Source of the DNA: Rickettsia typhi
Lineage (GTDB): Bacteria; Pseudomonadota; Alphaproteobacteria; Rickettsiales; Deianiraeaceae
Reading direction: 5' to 3'
DNA length: 64,000 bases
Assembly (NCBI GenBank): GCA_945881985.1
Contig: CAMCVL010000009.1
Coordinates: forward strand, 1-64,000
Part shown: positions 10,794 through 21,060 of the stretch, one piece after another
Layout: each line of letters starts with the position of its first letter
Position numbering within the stretch: position 1 is the first letter of the stretch
Notes under the pieces: generated by a model
Databases searched by the model: none
Told to the model about the DNA's origin: nothing
What the model saw: the letters and a program-made list of their open reading frames with translations, nothing else
Program-made: the position numbers and the translations under genes

Positions 10794-11211
10794 AATGATT
10801 AAACATTAACTACAAATATTAATAAATAACCCTCCTTGTAGCAATCTATCTTTAGCATTATAATTATTTTTGCAACTTAATGCAAGCCCTTAGTGTAAAT
10901 TTTATTTTTATTAAACTTATTTAAGAGCTTTGTTTTAACATTTGCTAATCTTGTTTTTGTAATTATCTTAGGTTTTGTAAAAAAACATTGACAAATGTAA
11001 AAGCCTAGATTAAAATTTTTGTAAGCTATGTTAATTTTTAATTGCCTAGCCTCTGGTATTGCTGGCGCTGCCGGCGTTGCACCATAAATCAGCTTTGCAC
11101 TTTTGTAAGTTCAATCCCCTAGCTTGTTTTAGTTAAATTTAGCTAAAATTGCCTTGCTTAAAATGTGCCTAGTAAATGTAGTATAATGTATTTTATTGTT
11201 TTATTAATTTA

Positions 11212-13005
11212 ATGTCCGGCACAGAGACCGAAGTACAAAACAATGCTTCAAAAGACGAAAAAACAACCATTGGCAAAAGAATCAAAATGCCAACTCTATC
11301 TTTACCTACTGGGGTTGATAGGGATAGCGTGAGTGAAAAAATCAATCAAACCCAATCCGCAAAATGGCAAGGAGGCTTGCAGAGTGGGGGGGCTGGAGGT
11401 GGTGGCTACGCTAGGTCGTCTCAAAGCGATTATCGCAGCGAAAGAAGCGAGAGAAGCTTTGATAGAGGGCAGGATAGATATGATAGAAGTGATAGATACG
11501 ACCGCCAAGACCGCGGCGATAGATACGAAAGACGCGTTGGGGATTATCAGTCCCAAGGCTATAATAACAATGGGTATAGCGGAGCTGGTTACGGTCAAAA
11601 TTACGGCGAGCAAAACTATCAGGTGCAAAATGTGCAAAATAACTACCCTAATCAAAATCCGCAGCAAGAGGAGGCGGATGGCTTGCCTGAAGAAAGGGAT
11701 GATTTTGCTTTTGATTACGCATCGGCAGGGCAAAATGCCGTTGTACTTAAAATGCAGGATTTGCGTAAAAAGGATGTTGACCAGCTTATGGAATTTGCAA
11801 AAAGCTGCGGTATTGAGGCTGTTGATGGTATAACAAGGCAGGAAATCTGCTTTTCGTTAATGAAGATGCTATCAAGTAGTTCAAAATATCGTATCTACTG
11901 CGAGGGAATCCTTGAGGTTTTGCAAGATGGCTATGGATTTTTAAGAACTCCAGATGTCAACTACTCGCACAGACCAGACGATGTTTATGTATCAATCAAT
12001 CAAATAAAAAGGTTTTGCCTTAGAACAGGCGACGCAATTGGTGGTTTTATCAGGCCGCCAAAGAGCAAGGAAAAGTTCTTCTCTCTTGTTGATATTGCAA
12101 CTGTAAATGGCTCTCCGCACTCTCAGGTGCGTAAGTTTAAGGCTTTTGAGGACCTAACTCCAATATTTCCTAAGGAGCTATTAAACCTTGAGCTTTCAAG
12201 CGGTAGAGCAGGCGATATAAGCAACAGGGTTGTGCAGCTTACATCTCCAATTGGTAAAGGGCAAAGGGCTTTAATTGTTGCCCCGCCAAGAGTGGGTAAA
12301 ACAATGCTTATACAAAGCATTGCAAATGCAATTAATGCAAACCACCCCGAGGTTTATTTGTTTTACCTTGGTATAGATGAAAGACCGGAGGAATTTACCG
12401 AGATGCAAAGAACCATAAAAGGCGAGGTTGTTAGTTCAACATTTGACGAGACATCTTCACGCCATGTATCCCTCTCCGAAATCGTAATAGGCAAGGCAAA
12501 ACGCCTTGTAGAGCAGGGCAGGGATGTTGTGATACTGCTGGACTCGATAACAAGGCTTGCAAGGGCTTACAACAATGTTATACCTTCTTCGGGCAAGGTT
12601 TTAAGTGGAGGGGTGGACTCCAACGCATTGCAGCTACCTAAAAAGTTTTTTGGTGCAGCGCGAAACATTGAAAACGGAGGCTCGCTAACAATCATAGCCA
12701 CCGCTTTAATAGACACGGGCTCAAGAATGGACGAGGTAATCTTTGAAGAATTTAAAGGCACAGGTAACTGCGAGATTGTTCTTGACCGCAAAATTGCCGA
12801 CAAAAGAATCTTTCCTGCCATTGATATTCTTAAGTCTGGCACGCGTAAGGAGGATGAGATGGTTGCCCCTGAGGTGCTGTCTAAAATGTGGATGCTTAGA
12901 AGAATCGTGTCCAACTTTAACACAATTGAGGCTGTGGAATTTTTGATTAAAAAGCTTCGTGAAACAAAAAACAACGAGGACTTTTTTAACTCAATGAATA
13001 GTTAA
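11212..13005 (+). CDS. rho: transcription termination factor Rho with an N-terminal low-complexity extension
   Basis: [75 protein letters not shown]; residues ~50-155 are S/R/Y/D/G/N/Q-rich. Confidence 0.96.
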   Translation: MSGTETEVQNNASKDEKTTIGKRIKMPTLSLPTGVDRDSVSEKINQTQSAKWQGGLQSGGAGGGGYARSSQSDYRSERSERSFDRGQDRYDRSDRYDRQDRGDRYERRVGDYQSQGYNNNGYSGAGYGQNYGEQNYQVQNVQNNYPNQNPQQEEADGLPEERDDFAFDYASAGQNAVVLKMQDLRKKDVDQLMEFAKSCGIEAVDGITRQEICFSLMKMLSSSSKYRIYCEGILEVLQDGYGFLRTPDVNYSHRPDDVYVSINQIKRFCLRTGDAIGGFIRPPKSKEKFFSLVDIATVNGSPHSQVRKFKAFEDLTPIFPKELLNLELSSGRAGDISNRVVQLTSPIGKGQRALIVAPPRVGKTMLIQSIANAINANHPEVYLFYLGIDERPEEFTEMQRTIKGEVVSSTFDETSSRHVSLSEIVIGKAKRLVEQGRDVVILLDSITRLARAYNNVIPSSGKVLSGGVDSNALQLPKKFFGAARNIENGGSLTIIATALIDTGSRMDEVIFEEFKGTGNCEIVLDRKIADKRIFPAIDILKSGTRKEDEMVAPEVLSKMWMLRRIVSNFNTIEAVEFLIKKLRETKNNEDFFNSMNS

Positions 13006-13029
13006 TAATGCAATTTATCTTTCCAAGAT

Positions 13030-14370
13030 ATGCAAAATCCATCAGTTATTAGAGCCTACGACATTAGGGGCGTATACGGCGAAACCTTATTTGACAAAGA
13101 CTTTTACCACATTGCTCGCCGCTTTGTGGAGGTTTTACGCGAGATATATCCTCTTAAAACAAATTTTAAAATAGCTGTTGCAAGGGACATAAGAGCATCA
13201 TCGCCCCAGTGTCATGCAATGCTTGTAAAAGGCTTGGTTCAGGCAGGTGCCGAGGTTAGTGACATTGGTATTGCAGCCTCGCCGCTTTTGTACTTTGCGG
13301 TTTATAATCATAATTTTGACGCTGGCATTGTTGTTACAGCCTCGCACAATCCAAAGCAATACAACGGGGCAAAGTTTATAGTTAAGGGATACAATTTTGT
13401 AACAAAGGATATACTTGGCATTGCAAAACCGCTTTTAAGCAATGAGATTTTAAGCGGCTCTGTGGCAAGCTTTGCCGAGCCTCATCAAAGCTACGAGCAA
13501 AGATTGATAGCCAATACCACAAATCTAATTAATAACGCGCGCATAGTTTGGGATTGCGGTGGTGGTGCTTTGTGTAAGACGGTAAAATCTTTTGCTTCAA
13601 AAATACCGGGGGAGCATTTTTTTGTCTCGGCAGATTTTGACCCAGAGTTTAAGGATAGAGACCTTGACCCATCAAACATTAAAAATTTAACAAAGCTACT
13701 TGCCTCAATGCGGCAAAACAATGCTGATATTGGCTTTGCTTTTGACGGCGACGGCGACAGAATAGGTGTTGTTACAAAGCAAGGTGAGCTGCTTAAGGGC
13801 GAGGATTTAACCTGCTTTTTGGCGAGCGTAATTTTGCCTCAAAGCCAGTGTAAAAAGGTAATTGTTGACATAAAATGCTCCCCGCTTAAAAAGCAAAGGC
13901 TTGAGGATTTGGGGGCGGAGGTTTTGCTTTGCAAAACTGGGCACTGCCTTATTAAAGAGCAGATTAAAATACACAATGCCCCTTTGGCAGGGGAGTCCAG
14001 CGGGCATATTTTTATAGCGCATAACTACTACGGCTTTGATGATGCTCTTTATACGGCAAGCATAGTGTTGCAAAATTTTGAAGGTTTTAAAGCATTTGCC
14101 GCTAAAATTTGCAATTATCCTTTTTCATCTGCAATTAACATACCTTGTCCCGAGGACAAAAAAGATGCCGTAATTGCAAACCTCAAAACAAAGCTTAAGG
14201 CAATATACGGCAGCATCAACGAAACCGACGGCATAAGGCTTGAATCTGAGGATTTTTGGTTTTTGATACGCCGCTCCAACACAGAGCCAATCTTAAACTT
14301 TATCATAGAAGGCAACAAGGATATATCGCAGATTAAGGAGCAAATCTTGCAGATGGTTAATCTTGATTGA
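13030..14370 (+). CDS. phosphomannomutase/phosphoglucomutase
   Basis: RAYDIRGVYG, VTASHNPKQYNG, FAFDGDGDRIGVV, GESSGHIF, RRSNTEP motifs. Confidence 0.92.
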   Translation: MQNPSVIRAYDIRGVYGETLFDKDFYHIARRFVEVLREIYPLKTNFKIAVARDIRASSPQCHAMLVKGLVQAGAEVSDIGIAASPLLYFAVYNHNFDAGIVVTASHNPKQYNGAKFIVKGYNFVTKDILGIAKPLLSNEILSGSVASFAEPHQSYEQRLIANTTNLINNARIVWDCGGGALCKTVKSFASKIPGEHFFVSADFDPEFKDRDLDPSNIKNLTKLLASMRQNNADIGFAFDGDGDRIGVVTKQGELLKGEDLTCFLASVILPQSQCKKVIVDIKCSPLKKQRLEDLGAEVLLCKTGHCLIKEQIKIHNAPLAGESSGHIFIAHNYYGFDDALYTASIVLQNFEGFKAFAAKICNYPFSSAINIPCPEDKKDAVIANLKTKLKAIYGSINETDGIRLESEDFWFLIRRSNTEPILNFIIEGNKDISQIKEQILQMVNLD

Positions 14371-14550
14371 TATTGGATTTGATTTGATTGTAATAAATAA
14401 AAAACTTGATAATAATTTTTTTATGCTTACAATTTGTAGAGTATTTAGTTTTATTGCAAAAATAAAGCTTATAAATCTTGCCCCTTGCTTGCTTTGGCTG
14501 CACTGGGTTAATGGTATTTTATATTAATAGTAATTCTTTTTGTTGTAATT

Positions 14551-14787
14551 ATGAGTTCTGTATTTGATGAAGTAAAGGCAATTATTGTTGAACAACTAGG
14601 TTGCGACGCAGCTAAGGTTGTAAGCGAGGCTTCCTTTGGTGACGATTTGGGTGCTGACAGCCTTGACCAAGTTGAGCTTGTTATGGCTTTTGAGGAAAAA
14701 TTTGGCGTTGAAATTGCTGACGACATTGCTGAAAAAATCAAAACAGTAAAAGACGCGGTTGAACAAATTGAAAACCTTAAAAAGTAA
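14551..14787 (+). CDS. acpP: acyl carrier protein
   Basis: [26 protein letters not shown], the 4'-phosphopantetheine DSL motif. Confidence 0.95.
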   Translation: MSSVFDEVKAIIVEQLGCDAAKVVSEASFGDDLGADSLDQVELVMAFEEKFGVEIADDIAEKIKTVKDAVEQIENLKK

Positions 14788-14798
14788 TCACACTGCCG

Positions 14799-14861
14799 TA
14801 AGTATTTAATACTTACCTAATGTTTTACATTAAAAACCTAAGGTATTAGGTAAGTATTTTT
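14799..14861 (+). terminator. inverted-repeat terminator/attenuator-like element between acpP and aroE
   Basis: 14-bp perfect arms AATACTTACCTAAT (14808-14821) and ATTAGGTAAGTATT (14845-14858) followed by a short T run; a third complementary segment TAAGTATT at 14799-14806. Confidence 0.65.
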
Positions 14862-14876
14862 GTATTGCGATTAATA

Positions 14877-15755
14877 ATGCATAGTTTTTATAAAAACACG
14901 GACTACTCTTTATTCGGTGTAATTGGCAACCCCATATCCCATTCCAAGTCCCCTAGTCTACACAATAAATGGCTTGAGGACATTGGGCTTGGTTTAAAAG
15001 CACAATACATAAAAATTAACATCACAAACCCCGCAGAGCTTAAAAACATAATTTTAACCATGCCAAAAATGGGTTTTGTTGGTTGCAACATCACAGTGCC
15101 ATTTAAAGAGGATGCTTTTAATATAATACTAGAGCTTGAGGCGCAGGGGCTTGCAAAATGTAATATTAATACAAAAATAATTGGTGCGGTCAATTGCCTT
15201 TTTTTTAACCCAGACACTGGCATCACCGAGGCTTATAATACTGATGCCAATGGTTTTACTTGTAGTATTTTAAATAAAGGGTTTTTTGTTAGCAAGGCTT
15301 TAATTATTGGGGCAGGGGGGTCGTCTAGGGCGGTTGCCGCAGGATTGATTAGTTTAAATCTTAGCCATGTTGTTAATGTTGCAATAACAAATAGAACCTA
15401 TCAAAAGGCTAAAAATATAGAGGCTGACCTTAACAGCCCTCTGCTTAAATCCATAAAATTTGAGGATGTGCAAATCCAAGACTACGACCTAATAATCAAC
15501 GCAACCTCCCTTGGGTTAAATGCTGGCGAGTATCCGCAAATTGACTATAACAAGATTAGCAAATCGGCGCTTTGCTACGACCTTATATATCCAAAGGATG
15601 CACCGCATTCACTAACTCCATTTTTGCAAAAATGCTTGGATGCTGGGCTTGATAAAAACCAGCTATGCAATGGCTATGGTATGTTAATTGCTCAGGCTGC
15701 CGAGAGCTTTAAAATTTGGACTGGGCTTGAGCCAAACTTAAGTAATTTTATTTAG
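14877..15755 (+). CDS. aroE: shikimate dehydrogenase (Met at 14877 preferred over 14865)
   Basis: GVIGNPISHSKSPSLHNKW, CNITVPFKE, ALIIGAGGSSRAVAAGL, NATSLGLNAG motifs. Confidence 0.93.
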   Translation: MHSFYKNTDYSLFGVIGNPISHSKSPSLHNKWLEDIGLGLKAQYIKINITNPAELKNIILTMPKMGFVGCNITVPFKEDAFNIILELEAQGLAKCNINTKIIGAVNCLFFNPDTGITEAYNTDANGFTCSILNKGFFVSKALIIGAGGSSRAVAAGLISLNLSHVVNVAITNRTYQKAKNIEADLNSPLLKSIKFEDVQIQDYDLIINATSLGLNAGEYPQIDYNKISKSALCYDLIYPKDAPHSLTPFLQKCLDAGLDKNQLCNGYGMLIAQAAESFKIWTGLEPNLSNFI

Positions 15756-15759
15756 AGCT

Positions 15760-16443
15760 ATGCTTGTATCAATAAAAAATCTGTCAAAGCATTACAATGA
15801 TGCCGGCTTAAAACTTGAGGTTTTGCAAGACATAAACCTAGAGCTTGAAGCAGGCAAAACAGCCACAATACTAGGGCCTAGTGGTAGCGGCAAAACAAGC
15901 CTACTGCAAGTGCTTGCACTAATTGAGGGTTTTGACGGCGGCTCGTATCACTTTAACAATCATGATATTTCTGTGCTTAGCAAGGAGGCAAGGCTTAATT
16001 TGATGATGAATGACATATCTATAGTCTACCAGCAACATAACCTGCTGTTTGATTTTTCGGTGAGCGAGAATATACAAATTGCAACCGCTGGCAAGGCTAC
16101 AACCAAGCAAATAAACACCGTGCTTGAGGGGCTGCAGATAGGGCATACTTCACACAAAAGACCATCTGAAATATCTGGCGGGCAGGCACAAAGGGCAAGC
16201 ATTGCAAGGGCACTTTTGCGTTCGCCAAAACTTTTGCTTTTGGACGAGCCTTCTGGTAGCTTAGACGAGCAAACCACGACATCGGTAATGGATTTAGTTT
16301 TTGAGGCTGCAAAAAATCTGGGCATAGCCTGTATTTTGGTTACTCACAACACCGAGCTTGCAAGATACACAAATCAAACTTTTTTGCTAAAAAACGGCAG
16401 TCTACAATTACAAGCCTCTTATACTATGCCGCATACCTCTTAA
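15760..16443 (+). CDS. ABC transporter ATP-binding protein, LolD-like
   Basis: GPSGSGKTSLLQ, SGGQAQRASIARALL, LLLDEPSGSLD; size and motifs fit the lipoprotein-releasing ATPase family. Confidence 0.8.
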   Translation: MLVSIKNLSKHYNDAGLKLEVLQDINLELEAGKTATILGPSGSGKTSLLQVLALIEGFDGGSYHFNNHDISVLSKEARLNLMMNDISIVYQQHNLLFDFSVSENIQIATAGKATTKQINTVLEGLQIGHTSHKRPSEISGGQAQRASIARALLRSPKLLLLDEPSGSLDEQTTTSVMDLVFEAAKNLGIACILVTHNTELARYTNQTFLLKNGSLQLQASYTMPHTS

Positions 16444-16696
16444 CACTTGTAAAAAATATACCACAATCCAAGCCATTTGCAAAATTGCCTTACAACGCCC
16501 TAGGTAGCAAAGCCGCTAGTGGCGTGATGGATGGTCTGGGATGTTTAAAGAGCTGGGATTTTGCGTAGTTTTTATCCAGTTTTGATAAGATTGTTTAAAG
16601 ATGGGCTTGACACAAAAGATAAAATAAAATATTTTGTTGACTACAGAAAAACTTGATATACAATACTTTGTAAAATTTACCCTGTAATTAATTAAT

Positions 16697-16771
16697 GCTG
16701 CTATAGCACAGCGGTAGTGCACTTTCTTGGTAAGGAAGAGGTCGTGGGTTCAAATCCCGCTAGCAGCACCA
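16697..16771 (+). tRNA. tRNA-Thr (GGT)
   Basis: GCTGCTA/TAGCAGC acceptor stem, anticodon loop TTGGTAA, TTCAAAT T-loop, encoded CCA. Confidence 0.93.
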
Positions 16772-16807
16772 TTAATGTAAGCCGCTATAAAGCTATAAAT
16801 ACTACCA

Positions 16808-17307
16808 TGCTACACACTTTTGTTGACACAATACTAGAGCTTACCCAAGGGCTTGGTTATTTTGGTATTTTTTTACTTACGCTTGCCGAAAGCACCGTTT
16901 TGCCAGTGCCAAGCGAGCTTGTTTTGCTGCCGGCTGGGGTTTTGTGCTCCAAGGGGCAGATGAACCTTTTTTTGCTAATTGCAACCTCAACTCTTGGCAC
17001 GCTTGCCGGAGCAAGTGTTAATTATTATGGGGCGCTTAAACTTGGCAGGCCTTTTATGTTAAAATTTGGTAAATTTGTACTCATGCCGCCCAGCAGATTT
17101 GAAAAAACCGAGAAATTTTTTGTAAAATACGGAGAGATATCAACCTTTATGGCAAGGCTAATACCAGTAGCTCGCCATTTTATATCTCTTTTTGCAGGAT
17201 TGTATAGGATGAACTTTGCAAAATTTGCAGCCTATACCCTTTGCGGAGGACTCATATGGTGCACCATATTATGCCTTATTGGCTTTTTTGGCGGTCAAAT
17301 TTTATGA
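16808..17307 (+). CDS. DedA family membrane protein (track start 16717 overlaps the tRNA; Met at 16808 preferred)
   Basis: LAESTVLPVPSELVLLPAGVL, MARLIPVARHFISLFAGLYRMN, hydrophobic profile. Confidence 0.8.
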
Positions 17308-17371
17308 TGCTGTTTTATGGTGTTTTTATTTTAAAATAGGTCGCCTTAGATTGAAAATGGCATCACTACCA

Positions 17372-17417
17372 ACTACCCATTTACCAGCTCGTGAAAGGCT
17401 TTAACAAGGTTTTGAGT
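17372..17417. repeat. 46-bp perfect direct repeat, copy 1 (duplicate of the ilvE 3' end)
   Basis: actacccatttaccagctcgtgaaaggctttaacaaggttttgagt identical to 18615-18660. Confidence 0.97.
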
Positions 17418-17452
17418 TTAAAAATACACATATCAAATCTAGACAGACTAAC

Positions 17453-18583
17453 CTAATTGACTTTCAAGTCAAGCAGTTTTATAAAACCATCTGCAATTTT
17501 ATCATATGACTCAATAGTAGCATCAAGAGCTTTTTGATACTGAATTAAATTGATTGTGTTTGCAACATCTTTGTGAGATATGTCCTTTAAGGCAACGATT
17601 GGCACGCCAAATTTTTCGGCAAGGCTTCTGAGTTTAGGGGTAAAATCGCAACATTTTTCAATAATAAAAGCATCGTTTAAAAGTCCAAAAATATCTCTAA
17701 ATGTTTTTTCATCAATTGACCATTTGTTTCTTTGAGCTTCGGTTTGAAATTTTTTTACACTTTCGTTAATTAACTCAATCCAGTATTCTGCACTCTTGGT
17801 AAATGTTATATCTTCCTTACCTCTATCTTTGTTTTTTTGCTTAAATCTTTTTGCCATTTGAAAAACAATACCTAAAAATTTAGCATCCCTCAGGAATCCG
17901 TATCTGGCAGAGGGAGTTTGCAATTTTGTTGCCCAGTCCTCTAGAATGTATGTCATGTTATCAACTGCCTGCCTTGAAAAAAAAGTAGGGGTCGCAGATA
18001 TGACAAAATAATCGCTTGAAAAAACAATTAAAGCATTTACGCTTGACCCAGCACTTGGCGATGTATCTATTAAAACAAAGTCGTAACCTTCTGATAAATT
18101 TTTTAAAGCAGATTGAAACTTTTTTGGTCTATCTTCATTGTTTTCAAATTTATATAATTTATTTTCTGCTTCAATAATCGATATACTACCTGCCAAGATA
18201 TCAATTTTTATACTTTTTGTATTTTTAAATTCAATACCTGTATTTTTTTCTTTTATCTTTTCATTGAATTCATTTACACTTTTGCTAAAAACCTGCTTGT
18301 CAAAAACCTCACCATCTTCAGCTGGTAAAACATTATGTTTTTTTAAAAATTCATTTAAGTTTAAATGTTGGTCAAGCTCGTTCATCCAGTCTTGACCGTT
18401 TTTTGTTAAGTATTCAATATGGTGAGACATTCCGTGTACAGATGCCGTAAGGTTCATTTGAGAATCGGCATCTATTAGCAAAACCTTTTTATTTTTACAA
18501 GCTAATTGATAGGCAAGATTGTAGACAAAAGTTGTTTTGCCAACGCCACCTTTGTGGCTAAAAACCGATATTATTTTTGCCAT
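17453..18583 (-). CDS. ParA/Soj-family ATPase, orphan (no ParB nearby)
   Basis: FSHKGGVGKTTFVYNLAYQLA Walker A, LLIDADSQMNLT, VLIDTSPSAGSSVNAL. Confidence 0.88.
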   Translation of the reverse strand: MAKIISVFSHKGGVGKTTFVYNLAYQLACKNKKVLLIDADSQMNLTASVHGMSHHIEYLTKNGQDWMNELDQHLNLNEFLKKHNVLPAEDGEVFDKQVFSKSVNEFNEKIKEKNTGIEFKNTKSIKIDILAGSISIIEAENKLYKFENNEDRPKKFQSALKNLSEGYDFVLIDTSPSAGSSVNALIVFSSDYFVISATPTFFSRQAVDNMTYILEDWATKLQTPSARYGFLRDAKFLGIVFQMAKRFKQKNKDRGKEDITFTKSAEYWIELINESVKKFQTEAQRNKWSIDEKTFRDIFGLLNDAFIIEKCCDFTPKLRSLAEKFGVPIVALKDISHKDVANTINLIQYQKALDATIESYDKIADGFIKLLDLKVN

Positions 18584-18614
18584 AAATTACAATACAAAAT
18601 AACAAAGAGATAAC

Positions 18615-18660
18615 ACTACCCATTTACCAGCTCGTGAAAGGCTTTAACAAGGTTTTGAGT
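18615..18660. repeat. 46-bp perfect direct repeat, copy 2 (3' end of ilvE itself)
   Basis: Identical to 17372-17417; encodes ...LVKAFHELVNG-stop. Confidence 0.97.
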
Positions 18661-19506
18661 GATGGAGTGTGCCTTAAAATTGTGCTCTGTGCCGTTTTGC
18701 ATGTTTATGTGCTTAACTCTTGTGATTTCGGCAGCGGTGCCAGTTAAAAATACATCGCTTGCGGTGGATAGCTCGGAGGGTAAAATGTGGCGTTCCACCA
18801 CTGTGTATCCAAGTTTTTTGGCAAGGTCAATAACGGTAAGTCTTGTGATGCCGTTTAAAAAGGCATCGGCAACAGGAGTGTGTATCTCGCCGTTTATAAT
18901 TAAAAAAATGTTTGCACCGGTGAACTCCGCAATGTAGCCTCTGTAGTCAAGCATCAGTGCGTCATCATAGCCGGCGTTGTGTGCCTTGCGTTTGGATATG
19001 GTGCATATCATATAAAGCCCAGCAGCCTTTGAGGCGCAAGGTGCGGTCTCTGGCGATGGTCTTTTGTAGTCCGCAAGAGTGGCTCTTATGCCCTCAAGTT
19101 TAGCTTCGGCGGTAAAGTAATTACCCATCTCCCAAGCGGCAACGGCAACATTAACCGAAAGCTCTGGGATGTATATTTTTAAAGTCTCGCCGCCAAGCCA
19201 AGCAACTGGCCTTAAATAGGCGTTTGTCAGACCATTTTTTTTGCAAGCTAGGGTGCAAATTTCGTCAAGCTCCTCGGTGGAATAGGGTATTGTAAAGCCA
19301 AGCAATTCAGCAGATTTTTTAAACCTTACATTATGCTCCGTGTTTTTAAAAACCTTGCCGTTGTACATCCTCACGCCCTCAAAAACCGAGGAGCCGTAGT
19401 GTAAGCCGTGAGTTAAAAGGTGCACCTGAGCGGTTTTCCATTCTATCCACTCGCCGTTCATCCAGATGTAGCCTTCCCTTTGGGTAAGAGGTAATAATGT
19501 TGACAT
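18616..19506 (-). CDS. ilvE: branched-chain amino acid aminotransferase
   Basis: LLTHGLHYGSSVFEGVRMYNG, YLRPVAWLG, KAAGLYMICTISKRKAHNAGYDDALMLDYRGYIAEFTGANIFLI. Confidence 0.94.
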   Translation of the reverse strand: MSTLLPLTQREGYIWMNGEWIEWKTAQVHLLTHGLHYGSSVFEGVRMYNGKVFKNTEHNVRFKKSAELLGFTIPYSTEELDEICTLACKKNGLTNAYLRPVAWLGGETLKIYIPELSVNVAVAAWEMGNYFTAEAKLEGIRATLADYKRPSPETAPCASKAAGLYMICTISKRKAHNAGYDDALMLDYRGYIAEFTGANIFLIINGEIHTPVADAFLNGITRLTVIDLAKKLGYTVVERHILPSELSTASDVFLTGTAAEITRVKHINMQNGTEHNFKAHSITQNLVKAFHELVNG

Positions 19507-19539
19507 AGAAAAATCAATAACAAAAGATTATACAATTTT

Positions 19540-20061
19540 TTATACAATTTTTGGCACCAAGATGCATGATACATTAGTTTGCGTTGCATTGATGTTTGAG
19601 CTCATCTTTACATTAATAAGCTCCTCGCAATCCTTTTGTATTTTAAGCACCAAGTCTTTTGAAATTTCAGAGTGCTGCCTCTCTCTACCCTTCATTTTAA
19701 TTAGAACGGTAACCTTGCAACCATCCTCTAAAAAACCCTTAATTTTTTTAAGCTTAACCTCGTAGTCCTCCTGCCCTATTGCTGGGGTAAAGTGCATCTC
19801 CTTGGTTTCATTTGGTTTTTTTGCAGAGGACTTCTTTTTTTGCTTCTCGCTATTATACAAAAATTTGCCGTAGTTCATTATCTTACAAACTGGTATCTCG
19901 CGGTGTGCCATTTCAACAAGGTCCATATCCTGCGACAAGGCAAGCTCAATTGCCTCCCTAAGCCCCATCCTTGTAAGCTGCCCTGTGGACTGTTCAATTA
20001 CATCAACTATCTTAGCGTTTATCTCGTAGTTAATGTTGTTATGCTTTTTTAAATCGCTCAT
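19540..20061 (-). CDS. infC: translation initiation factor IF-3
   Basis: LVEMAHREIPVCKIMNYGKFLYNSEKQKKKS, KEMHFTPAIGQEDYEVKLKKIKGFLEDGCKVTVLIKMKGRE. Confidence 0.95.
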   Translation of the reverse strand: MSDLKKHNNINYEINAKIVDVIEQSTGQLTRMGLREAIELALSQDMDLVEMAHREIPVCKIMNYGKFLYNSEKQKKKSSAKKPNETKEMHFTPAIGQEDYEVKLKKIKGFLEDGCKVTVLIKMKGRERQHSEISKDLVLKIQKDCEELINVKMSSNINATQTNVSCILVPKIV

Positions 20062-20146
20062 TTATTAAAATAATATAAAGACAAGTCAAAACAAAGTGAA
20101 TAAATGCTATAGTAAAAAATATTTATTTGCAAGTATTATTAAAAAA

Positions 20147-20824
20147 CTAAAATACTTTTTTAATGCCTTCAATCAATTGCTGTATTTGGGTGCAAACTTG
20201 CTCAATGCTATTGCCAGCATCCAAAACATGTAAAAGACCGCTAAGTTTGTATCTATTAATTACATCAAGGGAGGAATTTGTGAATACCTCAAGCCTTTTG
20301 CGGATTGTTTCCTCATTGTCGTCGGACCTTTTGCTAAAACTTGAGCTACCACATTTGTCGCAAATGCCATCTTGCTTTACATTTTTTGTTTTAATGTTGT
20401 ACACCTCCCCGCAATCAAGGCAGGTAAAGCGGTTAACTATTCTGTCAATTAAACTCTCGGGCTTTACATCCAGTAAAATTGCCATGTCAATTTTAATACT
20501 ATGTTTGTTTAGCAAGGAGAGTAAAAACTCGTCTTGCTCTATGCTACGAGGGAAGCCATCAAACAAAAAGCCTTTAAAATCCTGCTTTGCAAGAGATGCT
20601 TCAAATTTATCCTCAATTATCAATTTGATAATTTCAATGTCAACAAGTTGCCCTGCGTCCATTTTTGTTTTTACCGCAGAGTAATATTTATGATTTGGGT
20701 CCTTTATGCAGTCCCTAAGTAGGTTGCCGGGGGTGATGTCAGTTAATCCGTGTTTTGCAATTAAAGTGCTTGCCTGAGTACCCTTGCCAGAGCCAGGTGC
20801 CCCAAAAAGTATAACATTAAACAT
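20147..20824 (-). CDS. adk: adenylate kinase with Cys4 (zinc) LID domain
   Basis: ILFGAPGSGKGTQASTL, LFDGFPRSIEQ, CLDCGEVYN...CDKCG. Confidence 0.95.
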   Translation of the reverse strand: MFNVILFGAPGSGKGTQASTLIAKHGLTDITPGNLLRDCIKDPNHKYYSAVKTKMDAGQLVDIEIIKLIIEDKFEASLAKQDFKGFLFDGFPRSIEQDEFLLSLLNKHSIKIDMAILLDVKPESLIDRIVNRFTCLDCGEVYNIKTKNVKQDGICDKCGSSSFSKRSDDNEETIRKRLEVFTNSSLDVINRYKLSGLLHVLDAGNSIEQVCTQIQQLIEGIKKVF

Positions 20825-21060
20825 AAAATTTAAACTAATTTTTTATAATATAATTTATGTCCAAAAATCACAAAGTCAATTTTTATCTTATGTAAAATCC
20901 ATTTTAAAATTACAAAAATCTCAAATGTCCATCTGTTTTTAGTGATAGGGCTGAGGCGGGGTGTTATATGGACTTAAGTTGGTTAGTTTTAAAAAAGATA
21001 AAAGATTTCACTTTATCAACGAAGGATTTTGATAAAATTGTCCAGAAATTGGATTTGGCG

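Noticed and set aside
11302-11733. 143-aa minus-strand and 11333-11833 plus-strand ORFs over the Rho N-terminus
   Set aside because: Alternative frames of the low-complexity Rho extension.
16717-16807. N-terminal extension of the DedA ORF
   Set aside because: Runs through the tRNA-Thr gene; Met at 16808 gives a normal DedA start.
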